From Gymnothorax reevesii (lineage: Eukaryota; Chordata; Actinopteri; Anguilliformes; Muraenidae), in the NCBI GenBank assembly GCA_029721435.1, contig CM056583.1, positions 72,539,120-72,603,119 on the forward strand: DNA of 64,000 nucleotides, written 5' to 3'. The notes under the pieces are model-generated. The model worked only from the letters and a program-made list of their open reading frames with translations, had not been told where the DNA came from and did not search any database. The translations under genes and the position numbers were made by a program. Shown here piece by piece: positions 1 through 11,910 of the stretch. How positions within the stretch are numbered: the stretch's first letter is position 1; each line of letters opens with the position of its first letter.

Positions 1-561
1 ATAATATCCTATTGCACCATTGTGAATTTCACTGATTTTTTTTTTTAAATAAAATAAGTTTCTTTCTTTTCTCAACTTCGTATTTTATGAGCCATTAGGA
101 TTTTTGATTGCTAGTTATTCTGGTGCTTGGATTTAACAAAATGTTAAGAAAATGGAGGGCGTGATGTAAGAAATGGAATAAGAATTAGGTTCACAAGATG
201 ATTTATTGAGATGTCATTATGGTTGGATTCATTCATTCTTTCACTGATTCATTTTCTTTCATTCATTCATATATTCTTCCACATCCTTTCATTTGTATTC
301 ATTCATTGTTAGACAACAGCCTTTGGTTTTATATGGACCCTTCACTTCAATCTAACTCTGAAACTTTTGGGTTGCATGAAACTGAACATGTCATGTAAAG
401 TTCAGTTTAGTCTACACGTGTAAAACTCATCAGGAGGAATGCCGTGCCTTAACTTCAGAGAGATATTCCCTCATGTGGTTTAATGATACTGTATGAGACT
501 TCTCTCATAATGATATGAATGCTTCATCATAGGATATCAAAGGTGATCGCACAGGTAATGC
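1..561. other. AT-rich flank with ATTC-type simple repeat, no gene
   Basis: No open frame or RNA gene is supported here. Between about 228 and 305 the sequence is dominated by imperfect ATTC/TTTC tetranucleotides interrupted by short unique bases, which looks like a decayed microsatellite. The remainder is plain AT-rich sequence. Confidence 0.6.
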
Positions 562-1610
562 ATACACTGATCAGCCTCAACATTAATACCACCCTTCCTA
601 ATGTAGTATTGGTCCCCCTCATGCTGCCAAAATAGCTACATCAAACTGTCATTCACACGAATGCCTGGATCCATGGTTTCTCAGCAGAACATTTTCCAGA
701 CCATCTAAATTACCTCCTGCAGCTTGTCTTCTACCCGCAGTGTGTCATGTCCCATTGCTGGCTGATGTACATGATGCTAAAGAAAATGGGACTCACTGGG
801 CCCAGTAACCTTCTTCAGTTGCTCAAAGGTCCAGTTCCCACGTTCACTTGCCCGTTTTGGGCACTTTCAGCTGTGGACCAGGGTAAGAATCGGCTCTGTG
901 ATCGGTCTGCAGCTACCGAGCGCTATACGCCGCAGGATGCAGTGCACTGTGTGTTGTTGGTAGTATCATTAAAATTGTCTGCGACTTGTGTCACAGCAGC
1001 CTTTCTGTCGGTTCAGACCAGACAGGATAGCCTTCATTGCCTGTGTGCATTGATGAGCCTTCTCCTGTGATCTGGAAAGACCTAGTAAGTTTGTCAGTGG
1101 CAAAGATCTCGCAATTCAACAACAATTTTAGATTCTGGACTTTTACTAATATGAAAAAAATATGATAGAAACTTGATTTTGAAAGTTCAAATGACACTAA
1201 AAGCTAGTGTTTTAAGCTTTTAACCACTCTTAATTACTGCAAATGAAGGTTAAACTCAGTTTCTACCAAAAGGGACACACGTACTGGGTTTTCCAGATCA
1301 CAAGAGCCTTGTGCATGTTGGCGAGGTTCATGGTTTGTTTTTTCTTGGACGTCTGTCAGTAGGTACTCACCACTGCTGACTCGGAGCACCCCAGAAGTCT
1401 TTCTGCTTTAGAGATGAGCATACCCGCTGGTCTGGCCCTTATCAAAATCTTTCAGGTCCCATTTCTCCCACATCCTGCACGTCGACTGTGAAAATACGCA
1501 GTTGGCTCACTATCTAAGGTCTGTCTGTGGACCTTGACGTGCTGTTGTTATGAGATAATCAAAATTACTTACTTCACTGCTTCATCTGTGAGAATTTTGT
1601 TGTTTTGGCA
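562..1610 (-). pseudogene. Fossil Tc1/mariner-type transposon, family A, copy 1
   Basis: The left end starts ATACACTGATCAGCC and the right end finishes near TTGTTGTTTTGGCA. These ends pair with the ends of a second copy, in opposite orientation, at 31801-32560, so homology can be seen inside the window. The body resembles a widespread fish Tc1-like family whose transposase would read on the - strand. No intact frame remains: stops and frameshifts are frequent, and sequence appears deleted near 630-660. A 242-bp inverted-repeat element is inserted at 1062-1303. The 107-codon + strand frame inside this region (747-1070) is antisense to the old transposase and is not taken as a gene. The family match is from memory of fish repeats; the pairing of the two copies is seen directly. 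Confidence 0.72.
1062..1303. mobile_element. 242-bp MITE-like inverted-repeat element inside Tc1 copy 1
   Basis: Terminal inverted repeats are visible: the left end has TGTGATCTGGAAAGACC and the reverse complement of the right end reads TGTGATCTGGAAAACCC. The insertion is flanked by the direct repeat GAGCCTT at 1055-1061 and 1304-1310, which fits a target-site duplication of 7 to 8 bp. The interior is AT-rich with no coding capacity. It splits the older Tc1 copy, so it arrived later. An 8-bp duplication would suggest the hAT superfamily, but the eighth base does not match and the family is not identified. Confidence 0.62.
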
Positions 1611-2652
1611 CATAAATGTGCATGTGCGTGTCTGTGTGTTTGTGTGCTGTATATGCTGACTACATTCTCTGCAGTTTCACTGCCCCACTGCAGTTTTGAT
1701 CACTTGTGCCAAGTTTGGATGAGCGTCTGATATTACATTCTTCACCTTCAGTTTTTGTCTGTTGGACCGGAGTCCTAAAAGCCCATACACATTTTCTGGT
1801 GTTCAAATGGCTTCTCCCAAGCGGCCTTTTAATTTTTTTCTGATTGGACGGGAGCAACAGTGTCGCTGAGTTGTACTGTCATACTCATGGATCCCTCATC
1901 CATCACCACCCTGCCCTGCACTGAGCAAGGGGTTAATTAGGAATTACAACAGCTTAATGTCTCCCTCCGGCTGACTGGGGATGACTTTTGGAGTGGCTTT
2001 CTTTGCAGACTTCTACATGTAGCCTCTTCCACCAGTCGCCCCGTTCTCTCGCCAGCTCATTGCACCTCCGGCAGTTCCAGAGCGTGCGTTTCTTGGAAAT
2101 AGTGTATGTTATTGCCAAGGCTTCTAAACTGGCTTGGTTCATTGTTAATTAAAAGCAGGGCAAGATGAGGCAGCATTCAAAGGTGAGGAGTCACAAAAGG
2201 ACCTCTGATGTGACGTAAGATTTTCATCTTCACTTTGTTGACCACTCTCGGTGTGCTTATGGTGGATGGAACCGAAGCCTGTTGGTAATTACAAGTACTC
2301 TCATATAACAATAGCTAAGCAACTTCCCATACATCCTTGGGAAGCCCTGTCACAGCCTGGACAATATGTGAGGCTTAGTTGTAGGACGACTTCCCGAAAG
2401 CAAAAAAAAAAGCTCATGACTTGTCGGAGCTGTCCTTGGCGAGACAGCCTATCACAGACGGTGATTCGTCCTTGGTGTGTTCCACTAAAGCTCGCTGGCT
2501 CACACCGTGTCGGAATGTGCCCTACTCAGCAAAATCTCCTCTGTGAAATCGTACGACTGAAACACTCCGATGTCCTGCTGCGTGCCACTATTCTTCAGTC
2601 TCCAGAAATATTTCAGAATTAGAAACGCATAATTCCTCTGTTGGGAAATATG
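1611..2652. other. No gene seen; possible conserved block near 1860-2160
   Basis: Only short shadow frames occur. The stretch around 1930-2160 is less AT-rich, has several TTAATTA-like homeodomain-type cores (for example GGTTAATTAGG and GTTAATTAAAAG), and looks like the kind of sequence that is often conserved between vertebrates. This is an impression only, since no alignment is available. Confidence 0.3.
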
Positions 2653-2815
2653 AGAGTGAGTGAGTGAGTGAGTGAGTGAGTGAGTGAGTGAGTGAGTGAG
2701 TGAGTGAGTGAGTGAGTGAGTGAGTGAGTGAGTGAGTGAGTGAGTGAGTGAGTGAGTGAGTGAGTGAGTGAGTGAGTGAGTGAGTGAGTGAGTGAGTGAG
2801 TGAGTGAGTGAGTGA
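2653..2815. repeat. (GAGT)n microsatellite, about 40 near-perfect copies
   Basis: About 163 bases of uninterrupted GAGT tetranucleotide. Its purity suggests a young, probably length-polymorphic locus. On the - strand it gives Thr-His-Ser-Leu repeat frames, which are artefacts of the array. Confidence 0.97.
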
Positions 2816-3297
2816 CACCCCTTTAATTTAAACAGTAACAAGTAGCACATCAAAAACATTATAGAAACAGCACAGCAACATTACAAAAAAACTGTTCAAT
2901 CAAACTTGGAAAAGACTGTTCAAGAAAAGGCATGCGTAAAGAAATAAGTAGATTTAAAGTTGAACAGAAAGAAAAGAGGCTTTTTTTTTTTTTACACTTC
3001 ATAACTTGTAAGCCCCTCCCATCCATTTCATGCCAGATGTACAGTAAGGCCATCCAAACCATGTGCAGGAATAGCAAACACTCACCAAACTGCCTCAAAC
3101 CCAGTCACATCATTTTTGAGCTCGGCGTGAGCATACTCTACGCTTAGGCATGCTTCGACAAACCCCCTGAAAACTGACAGAGGGTCCATTGGCCCACCCC
3201 CCCGAATCCTGTTTCATCTGGTCACCCAAACTGCCAGCTTGGCCTTGACAAGCAGTACTCGTGTCTGTTTGCAAAACTGAGAGAGAGAACGAGATAG
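2816..3297. other. No gene seen
   Basis: Plain AT-rich sequence between two microsatellites, with a T run near 2982-2993. No supported feature. Confidence 0.5.
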
Positions 3298-3392
3298 ATT
3301 GATGGATGGTTAGATGGGTGGGTCTGGGTGGGTGGGTAGGTAGGTAGGTAGGTAGGTAGGTGGGTGGGTAGGTGGATAGGCAGGCAGGCAGG

Positions 3393-3424
<32 letters not shown>

Positions 3425-3426
3425 GA
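3298..3426. repeat. Compound tetranucleotide microsatellite (GATG, GGTG, GGTA, GGCA, GATT)
   Basis: Successive blocks of related tetranucleotides run into each other: GATG, then GGTG/GGTC, then GGTA, then GGCA, then GATT repeated about six times. Each motif differs from the next by one base, as expected if point mutations in one array were expanded in turn. Five GGG runs at 3316-3336, separated by loops of 1, 3, 1 and 1 bases, form a canonical G-quadruplex motif. Confidence 0.93.
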
Positions 3427-5515
3427 TTTTTGGGTACATTGCCATAGCTGTAAGGCTTCATTGCTTTGTTTCTTGCTATTCATGTTTCCTGTCACAAATG
3501 TCAAGCGATATCTTCTCATGAAGTGTTCTTGTTTGTACCTCAATTAGTTAAGAACTTTGAAATATTGTTATCTGTGTGATCCTTTGGTCAAATACATTTC
3601 TATCTCGTCTCTTTCACCTGAGAACTTACTCAGGCATCATTGCTTGAGCTTCATTATGATACGGAGTTAAAGCCTTCACTCGAGCCGCTTTCTTTGGGCA
3701 TAAGTTTGCGATCAATCCATTTTCTGAAGGAATAACTGAAAGCTGCATCTCTGAGTGGCTCTTTCCTGGATGACTATATGAGCCTGTTTGAGGGGCATTT
3801 TCCCCGTCTGTTGACCCGGACTGGCTCTTGGGGCTCTGGCTCTAGCTCTTTTTTCACTTGAGAGTGTGGAGTGAATATAAGAGGCATGAGGTGAGGGTGT
3901 CCAGATGTACACCAAGGAAGAGGTCTTCCCTCAGTGAATGCCTGGACAGGGAGTGCGCATGCGTAAACCAGTCATTATGGCATGCCGAGCTTAGGACGTA
4001 CGTCCTCTTTTGTTACAGAGTTATAACTAGGATCACACTGAAATTTCGATAACATTACGTAGACAGTCTCCCACCAGGTTGCATCCACACGCAGACCCAT
4101 GAATTGCCAATACCTAAATTCCGTATTCTGTTGCAAATGTACATACTTGTTTTCATCGAGGAATTTTGCTTGCTGTAAGACAATATCATTTTGTAGCCTT
4201 GATTAGACTTTGTTTTTATGACCATGCATATCTGCTTGTGTTACAGAAGCATTTGATTTTACATCTTTGGGAAATGTTATGATTTTGACCTGTGCCCATT
4301 TTTTGCCCCCCCCCTCACACTCGAGAAGGAATAAGGAATTTCTTGTCTCTGTGGTTTGAATATCGAAATCCTTCAGACTGCTTCATTTTTTGTTGTTTTT
4401 TTTAAAACCCTCATTGAAGTAATTTTTTTTTCCATATTTCCTCATTAATGTGTAAATCACTCTCTCTGTTCTCATACTGCCTTTTATACTTATAGGACAA
4501 CCCAAGTGGTTGAATGATTTAATGCAGTGAAGAGGAGAATAAATATTTAGTGAAATTTAATCTTCATACAAAAAAATGTACATCTTAAATGTACATCTAA
4601 CAACAGATTAATCTTTATATTAACTATTAAAGGCAGTGATCCATGTCTGATACAATGGATTAAACTGCTCAAAGGTGTATTGAATCTGTTTTGTGAATCC
4701 CTTACAGTGTATGATTTCAAAGTTGTTTTTTTTTTTTGTTGTTTCTTAGGGGTTGTTTTTCTGGGGGAGGGCAAGTGGGGGTGGTCTGTGTCTGTAAGGC
4801 TTCTATAATGGGTTCCTAGGGAACTGAACATGTTGTTCATGTTCAAAGAGTCAGGAAGGCGTATGTAAAAACAAGGTTGAAAACATAAATAACAGAATCA
4901 ATAAGATCCCTTTATTCCCAGAATGAAGCCAAAATAAGTCCGTATCTGCATATTACCTGCCATGTTTTGTTCTGATTGCACAGATCAAGAACCATCACTT
5001 TACTGTGATATTATTAAATTGATTAATATCTGCTCTGAGGGCCAGTATTCAGATATTCAGAAATTTCAGGATTTTGAAATTCCCTGCCTTCAGGGCAGTG
5101 CCATCGCTGAGACCAAATTTCGACAATATTTTTTGTAAAATCAGTGTATTGGCTCATCATATTTGGTTATGACTGCTCTGTATTTTCATTTCTGTGCATG
5201 TCGGCCAAATTTAAATTTGTTTAGTGTCAAATTGGGTGTTTTGTTGAAAGTGTTCTTTTCTATTGCGTGGTTTAAATTTTACATTAGAGGTGACAAAAGG
5301 CACTCTGCTACTTGAAGTTGAGAACCTTTTGTTAGCATATACATCGCAAATTTATACATTTGCTTTCCACGCTGAATTAAAATTAAGATAAAACCATCTC
5401 ATTTATTATTTTTCTGTTTATGTTGGATGAATATGTTCGAGGCATGAAGCGATTGTTTGATCAAACGTCGTATTTGATTTGTGGTGCAATGCTAAGAGGA
5501 TTTGAAAGAATTTAA
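3427..5515. other. No gene seen
   Basis: AT-rich DNA without a supported gene, RNA or intact repeat. Short homopolymer runs occur (C near 4308-4314, T near 4395 and 4728). Short open frames lack any recognisable domain. Confidence 0.5.
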
Positions 5516-5562
5516 TTTTTTTTTTTTTTTTTTTTTTTTTATATTTTCCCCTTTTTTTTTCC
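5516..5562. repeat. Poly-T tract
   Basis: A run of about 25 T followed, after a short ATATTTTCCCC interruption, by a further T run. It may be the reverse complement of a retroposon A tail, given the tRNA-like segment on the - strand just to its right. Confidence 0.8.
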
Positions 5563-5905
5563 CACCCTGAACCCAGCCAGACTGATTAGCCCTCCTTGAA
5601 GCAACCTGCTTGCTTCTTAACACTATGTAGTTGCGTTACCAATTACACACTGCCTATGCCATCGGAGGATCACGTAGCCAGAGTACATTTCATACAGCTG
5701 TTCATACAGCTGCATGCACTGGGCCAAAAAGAAGTGGTCGCCTTAAACCATTGAGCTAACAAATTTTTACCAGCTCTGGCGAAGCTGTGCCAGTCCTTGC
5801 CTCATCCGTGCAGATCTCCGGCCGGTAATGGAATTGAAATCCCAGCCACAGGACTCACGGACGAATGTTTTAGCTGTCAGCCACTGAGTTTACTTTTAGC
5901 CAATT
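5563..5905 (-). repeat. Possible tRNA-headed SINE-like segment
   Basis: Read on the - strand, an A-box-like AACTCAGTGGCTG (about 5878-5890) is followed about 40 bases later by a B-box-like GGGATTTCAATTCC (5830-5843). A second tRNA-like start, TAGCTCAATGG, lies near 5749-5759. The region then runs toward the poly-T tract at 5516-5562, which would be the A tail in this orientation. Spacing and order fit a pol III retroposon, but the sequence is degenerate and I do not recognise the family. A perfect tandem duplication TTCATACAGCTG sits at 5689-5712. Confidence 0.35.
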
Positions 5906-8900
5906 GGTCTTTTCTGCAAATTGACGTTCTGATCAGATGCCTGGACATTCTGATCAGGTGGTCATATGCAATGCACTCAAGGACTTTCAGAATCGCTTCA
6001 GCCATCGGTATAATTTTTCTTATAAAATTAAACTCCTGCACGCGTTGTGTAATCACGGCAAGTGGGTGTGTGAGAGAGCCGCAATCCTTCTAAAAAGGTT
6101 GGGTCAACTTCAGTACCAATATTCCCACCCTATATCTGGCCTCTGGTGTATGCAAAAGAGGAACGTGCGCATAATTGACTTTTTTTTACGTCAGGGCTCT
6201 TCTTTTTTTTTGTGTGTGTGGACATTACACTAATTATTCATAGCTGCTTTGTTCTCGGGTCTAAAGACAACATGGACAACCAAAGCTGTTATCGGCGTCC
6301 AGTCCAAAAGCCAGCATCTGTCATGGTATGAGGGTGTGTCCAAACACATGGCATGGGTTGCCTGCGCATTTGCAAAGGGCATCTTTAATGTAGAAAGATA
6401 TGAACGAAATCTGGTGCAATGTTCGCTGTCATCTAGGCGTCAGTCCTATGGACATCCCTGCATTTTCAGCAAGACGACTCCAAGTCACATTCTGCATGAA
6501 CTGCAAATGCATTGCTGCGAAAGCAGAGAGTGCGGGTGCTAGATTAGCTTGCCCATTGTCCTGATTTGTCTTTGAGAGAATGTACGCAACATTGGTTTGA
6601 AATGTACACTAAAGAAAGCACCGTACAACTGTGCGGCTGAAGACCAGCATAATGGAGGAATGGGGGGAAATTCTGCTGGTTACTGGTGTCTTTTGTCACC
6701 ATTCGCATACTGAATGAGCTTAAAAGGCTTGGTGTCACAAGTGGTAATTGTTGACTTTGCCAACTTTTTTGGACTTTGTTGCAGTCATCGTATGTGCATT
6801 TTTAATAAGCAATTAAATTCACATCAGAGCATCAAGTACTGTGTTGTGCTGTTTTCAGTATTGTAGAGGGAGAATGGACTTTTCAGATCAGTCCTTGATG
6901 ATTTTATTTTCATATTCCATGATGTGACAATACATGAGGAATTGCCAATGTACAATCCATGATCCAGGGCTGCACTGTATAAAACACAACAAAAATGCAC
7001 CGGTGTTTCAAGGGCTTCTGTGTAACATTCCACCGAACCTGCTCATGCCCCGAGAGACATTTTCAACAAGCAAAATGATCCCTCAGTTGTAGTCTCAGCT
7101 TTCATGACTGCACTGTTGAATTCATGTTTCAGGTTTTTTGGAGGTCTATGTTGGGTGATAAGCGACATGCATAATAGGTAGCCAATGTAAACGAACAACC
7201 AATGTCTGTAAAGGCACAATCATACAAATGAACAAATCGTGTTTAAGCAGGAAAGTTTGACAATACTCGCACAACCCAAAAGTTTACCTTCTGAACTACT
7301 TGGATATTGATGGAGTGACTCCATTTTGAGGTCTCCCAAACATGTCTTTTAATTGAGTCTAATTGATTACGAGAACAATATGTTGCCCCAAGGACCACAG
7401 GAAAGCCATGGGAATCCAAAAACTGTTTCTTTCGTCATTTTTGGGCATATTGTGAAACTATTCTCTGATGGGCCCTTGTAACAAGTGCATGTCTTGCTGA
7501 ACTCGCTGCTAATGGTGAAATTTTGGCAGGCAGCTGATTTATGGAATGACACTCAGGCAAAGAGAGCCAGGGCAACTGTTTTTCTTTGCAACTGTCTGTC
7601 TGGAAGGAGGTTTAAAGAATTACTGTTGTTTAAGCAATTACTGTTTATTGTATTTAAAAATGAATATTCAGGATGGTACACTCTTTGATGGTGGAACCAC
7701 TTACAAACAAATGTTTTAACAAATCTTCTTATGGCAGAGTGCATATTCATCATTCTGCTGCAACAATTCAAATTTACTTCAATGCTCGCTTTAACATTTA
7801 GCCTATATTTTCCTCATATTTCATCATTCACTTTTAAAATTGCGCTTTAAATTTGTTTATCTTGGTATTTGGACATGTAGAATTTTGGCAAATTTTAGTG
7901 TTGGTCGCTATATTTGGCAAATGTGTGGAGCAATGCTGTCTTACGAAGATTTAGTTGAATGTTTTGCCAGACTACATGTAATTGATCTAATTTTTGGACA
8001 AGCAGAAGACTTTCAGACCAGACTATTCCATGTTGTTTTCTGATTCTATTTGTCTTCTTGTTGAATAAACCTGAAAGCCAGGTAGTGCTGAAGGTCTGTA
8101 CTGTTTAATTTTGCACCTGGGCATATTTTTTTTGGTCATCCTCTTTTTCTTTTGTGGCTGGCAGTCTATTGAACAGTAGCCAATTGTCAGAATAACTGAT
8201 GAACTTAGTTTTTTGCCTGTGGGGGATTTAAAGCAAATTAATCTTATTGTGGTTAATCAAGAAATTTTAAGAACTATTTTTCTTTATGACAGAATGATGA
8301 GGCTTGATATTCCACTTTTCAAGTGCACGATGAATACATATTACTCAGTTCAACCAGCAATGTACTGTAATGTAATGTAGTGTAGTGCTGTCCAAGATTA
8401 TTAAAATTATGCCTTGAGCCATTGCTGGAAATGATTCTTCAAATTAGCCAAAGTGGTTTGCCCTCGATCCATTTCTTAATTCTTCATTGCTCGGCGTGAT
8501 TCTACAATTTTCATAACTGGTTTTGCTCAGGATTGAACAGATCAAGGACTTAAAGTGCAAATGTAAAAGGGCTTACTTTTATGGACTGGTCTTCTTTTCT
8601 TGAAAATGTACTGTTGGGTACATGGAGCAGTGGTGCTATACCGCAAGGCTTTACCTCAGACAGCCAACCGGAGCCTAGAAACATCTGTGTAAATTGTGTT
8701 TACCCTCATAATCTGGTCTGTGCTGTAGAATGGGAGTATTTTTGGATCTTGGAGAGCAAGGAGCTCACCTGCTGGGCAGGGGTCACATAAAGTGTTTAAG
8801 AGAAGTTTACTAAGGTGTGTACCAAAGCTTCTCCTCTGTGAACACACGCATTATTAGATCTGTGTCAGTCTATGGCAACAGATTAATTACAGCAGTTGTG

Positions 8901-11560
8901 CAGTTCTCACATTGTGAGTGCTAGACTTCATCAGAGGTATCATGTTATGTGTGTGAATTGTCTGATTTATGTCAGAGCTCCACTTGTGATTTATGAGTGC
9001 TTTAGGTCAGGAATCTTTCAAGTGTTTTTAATCGATTGAGTCGCCTCTGATTACCATCATGGTCTTACATACATGTTGTTTACGCTCCATGTCAAGGTAA
9101 ATAAGATGAATCACCCTTCACATGCTGTCTCCGGGACTGACACTGTTCCTGTCGGAAATAAGGATTTTCAATAATCAAGTGTCGTTAGTTTCCTGAAATT
9201 ACACCTCTCGGAGGATGAAAGGGATTAGGTCATTACTCGAATGCTATTTATGTTTAGTCTGAGTGTTAGTCTATGTTTTTATTTTAATTAAATTGTTGAT
9301 TCACATGAGTAACCTCGATTAGGTGGACCACTTGACGTCATTGAGTTGATAAATGTCACAACTGTTTGGCTCAATTTTAAAGTGGGGAGTTGCTCTCTTG
9401 CATAAATTGTGACACTTAAATCGAACCAGAACTGACTCTGTTGATCTGCAGTGAGACTGTTGTTTTCACTTTGGAAAACTAACACATGGATGCTACTGCT
9501 GCTGTAAAAAAAATTCAAATGAGGCAGGAAAAGGTATTATTTATATTGGAGCCATTTAAATTATATGCATTTCTAAGGCAAACATATTCTTAAATGATTT
9601 GATGAGTCTTATTTGGAATTCACTATTGCAAAACCACCATCAACTGTCGGTCTTCCACTTACTCATTAAGCCACAGTCATCTGAGTAACTTGTGTAGTGT
9701 TCCTCCATTCATGTAGCTGACACCTCAGAAACCTCAGCAGTCCTCCCTTTGTTTGTTGTAAGAGAGTTTCCGATCAAATCTGATCGAATCTCTTCTACCT
9801 GAGTCCAATTACGAAAAGTGATCCTTTTCTAAGCAATTTAGCGTATGAGGTGTGCAGTAGTGCTGGAACCCTACCAATTTACTCCATCTGCTTATAGTAA
9901 TTGAATGATCTTAGGTGTTTATATCAGCAGCACAGCTGAGAACCGTTCTTCCAGTTATTTTATATGTCCTGTTAGAGCATTGGTTGCATCCTGGAACTGG
10001 ATTATCTCCCAAAATTGCACAATTCTTGGTGGATTCACCTTGTATTAACTAGTGCTTGGACTTTTGAAAATAAAATGGCCGTAAAAATTCACTTATCCCC
10101 AGTTATATTTTCTACTTGGGTATGAGGCACCTGTCCTTGCATTCCTCTCTGTTTTGCTCCGAAATTTGTTGTAACTTTTTGTTTAAACTTGGTCTCCACA
10201 GCACCTCATGGCCTAATCCCAGAATAAACTGTTTATTGAACCAGGTGTACAAGATGGAAGAAATCAGGTTTTTTTCTGATCTCAGTTGAAGAGGTCTTGT
10301 TGCCATCAGTAAGCACCACACTATGCAAAGAGGTCCTCATGCTCTTTCAGTATGTTCATTCAGTCATTAAATTGTTGTCAGAGGATTTATGCTCAAAGTG
10401 ACAAGATCCCCTTCACCAGCCATAAAAGTTTCAGTATTTCTGAGAATCCCGGATTTGAGGGCAGATGCATCTTCATTTGATGCCCTCACACTGGAGATGT
10501 TCAAAGACACATTTATTCCTTCCCTTAGTTGGGTCTGAATGATATATGGAAGGGTAGTTTCAATGCTTGCTTTATTGGCCTTGAACTGCCCGGCGAAAAT
10601 AGCATTTAACGGCGTACTTTCACCGCATCCCAGCAGAAAATGACAACTGTAAAATGACCGGCTTTATGCTGAAGGAACTGCTGAATAGATTTTGACCTCA
10701 GTCTTGCTACCAGGACATGGTTGGAGTGTAATGTTTAAATTTTTGGCAAGCTGAACAGCATGCAAGTGAGCAAAAAGATTACATTGTGCAATATTTTCCA
10801 TTAGTGTGCGAGTGCTTCTGTGCATTTTTAGAGCAGGTTATTTGTCGGAAATGAAATTATTACTGTTTTCGTCATATTAAACTTTTACATGGCAATATCT
10901 GTCAGTATTGGAAATGTCATACCTTGCTTACTCGTAGCTTTGACTTTCCATTTTTTGAAGCTCTAAGAGCTCTTGTATGTTGATATATTTCTGAATTAAT
11001 GGCTTTCTAATTGCATGCAGCAAAATATGAAAATGCGACTTAGTATTTCTGCCCCAAGTTATAGCTGTGATTGTTTTTACGTATAACTATATTCATATAT
11101 TCTTAGTATGCATGATTTCTGTTAGAATGAGGCCCTTTGCAAAATGCCCAGTTGAGCTGAAAAAAAGATTACACCGTGGCCCTGATCATGCACTGTACCA
11201 GAGGCAGACGTTCTTGGGGTCAGAAAGTAGAACTCCTCCCATGTTTTCCCTCCTCACATGGATTCAGCCTGCTTATTTCAATAAATGGTTCAACTACCTG
11301 CCTGAAATTTGTTCTCTTAAGCAAGTCAAGGTAGTCGGCCAAGAAATTGTGGACCTTTACTTTCTGAACTTGGTCTGTCTACTGCTCTACGGAGCTGTTC
11401 ACTGCTGGTTAGTCTGTTGTCCCGATTCCTTTCCTCCATATGGTAAAACTCTTGAACTGGTGATTTGCTCTGATGGATCTCCAGCGTTGTTCTTCTTTAT
11501 TGAAGAGTCCCTGTGATGATGTGGCATTGGAAAGACTTCCCATTTAGTCCATGATTGCGG
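5906..11560. other. Long stretch with no gene seen
   Basis: No coding exon, RNA gene or intact transposon is supported. Open frames are short and lack recognisable domains. Moderately AT-rich throughout. The interval 9030-9250 has homeodomain-type cores and few simple repeats, and could be conserved non-coding sequence, but this cannot be tested here. Confidence 0.5.
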
Positions 11561-11609
11561 TAGGGGCAATGTCGAGATCCTGGTCGTCTAACGACCCCGT
11601 TTTCCTCTC

Positions 11610-11910
11610 CCCTCTCCTCTGGTCCCTCCATGGTAATTAATCAGTCTGTTATGCTGTCAGGTAGCATCAGTGCAAAGCAGGTGCTAGTTGACGCCATCGG
11701 CAGTTTGCCAAAATCTAATTGCCAGTGATCTCTGGTAATTGGTGAGCGCGAGCCTCATAACAAGGCTCAGAAGGGTCTTGCCGAGGGAGATGAAAGCGGT
11801 GGCTTTGCTTGGTGTCAAGGCCTTATGGGTAATTAGCGACTCCGCTGACCTGGGGCGGGGGCTGGAGGGCCCAGTCCTGGGGTGGTCATTCCAGACCGGC
11901 CTGGAAGGCT
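11610..11910. promoter_or_regulatory. Candidate conserved non-coding element
   Basis: The block lacks simple repeats and stands out from its AT-rich surroundings. It contains several TAATT cores (TGGTAATTAATCAG near 11630, CTGGTAATTGGTGAG near 11732, GGGTAATTAGCGAC near 11827) and ends in a GC-rich segment. Clustered homeodomain-type cores in a gene-poor region are typical of vertebrate developmental enhancers. This is inference from composition only. Confidence 0.35.

Noticed and set aside
2500..2859. Thr-His-Ser-Leu repeat protein
   Set aside because: Direct translation of the (GAGT)n microsatellite on the - strand.
11067..11516. 149-codon frame
   Set aside because: No recognisable motif, no splice context, and composition like random AT-rich sequence.
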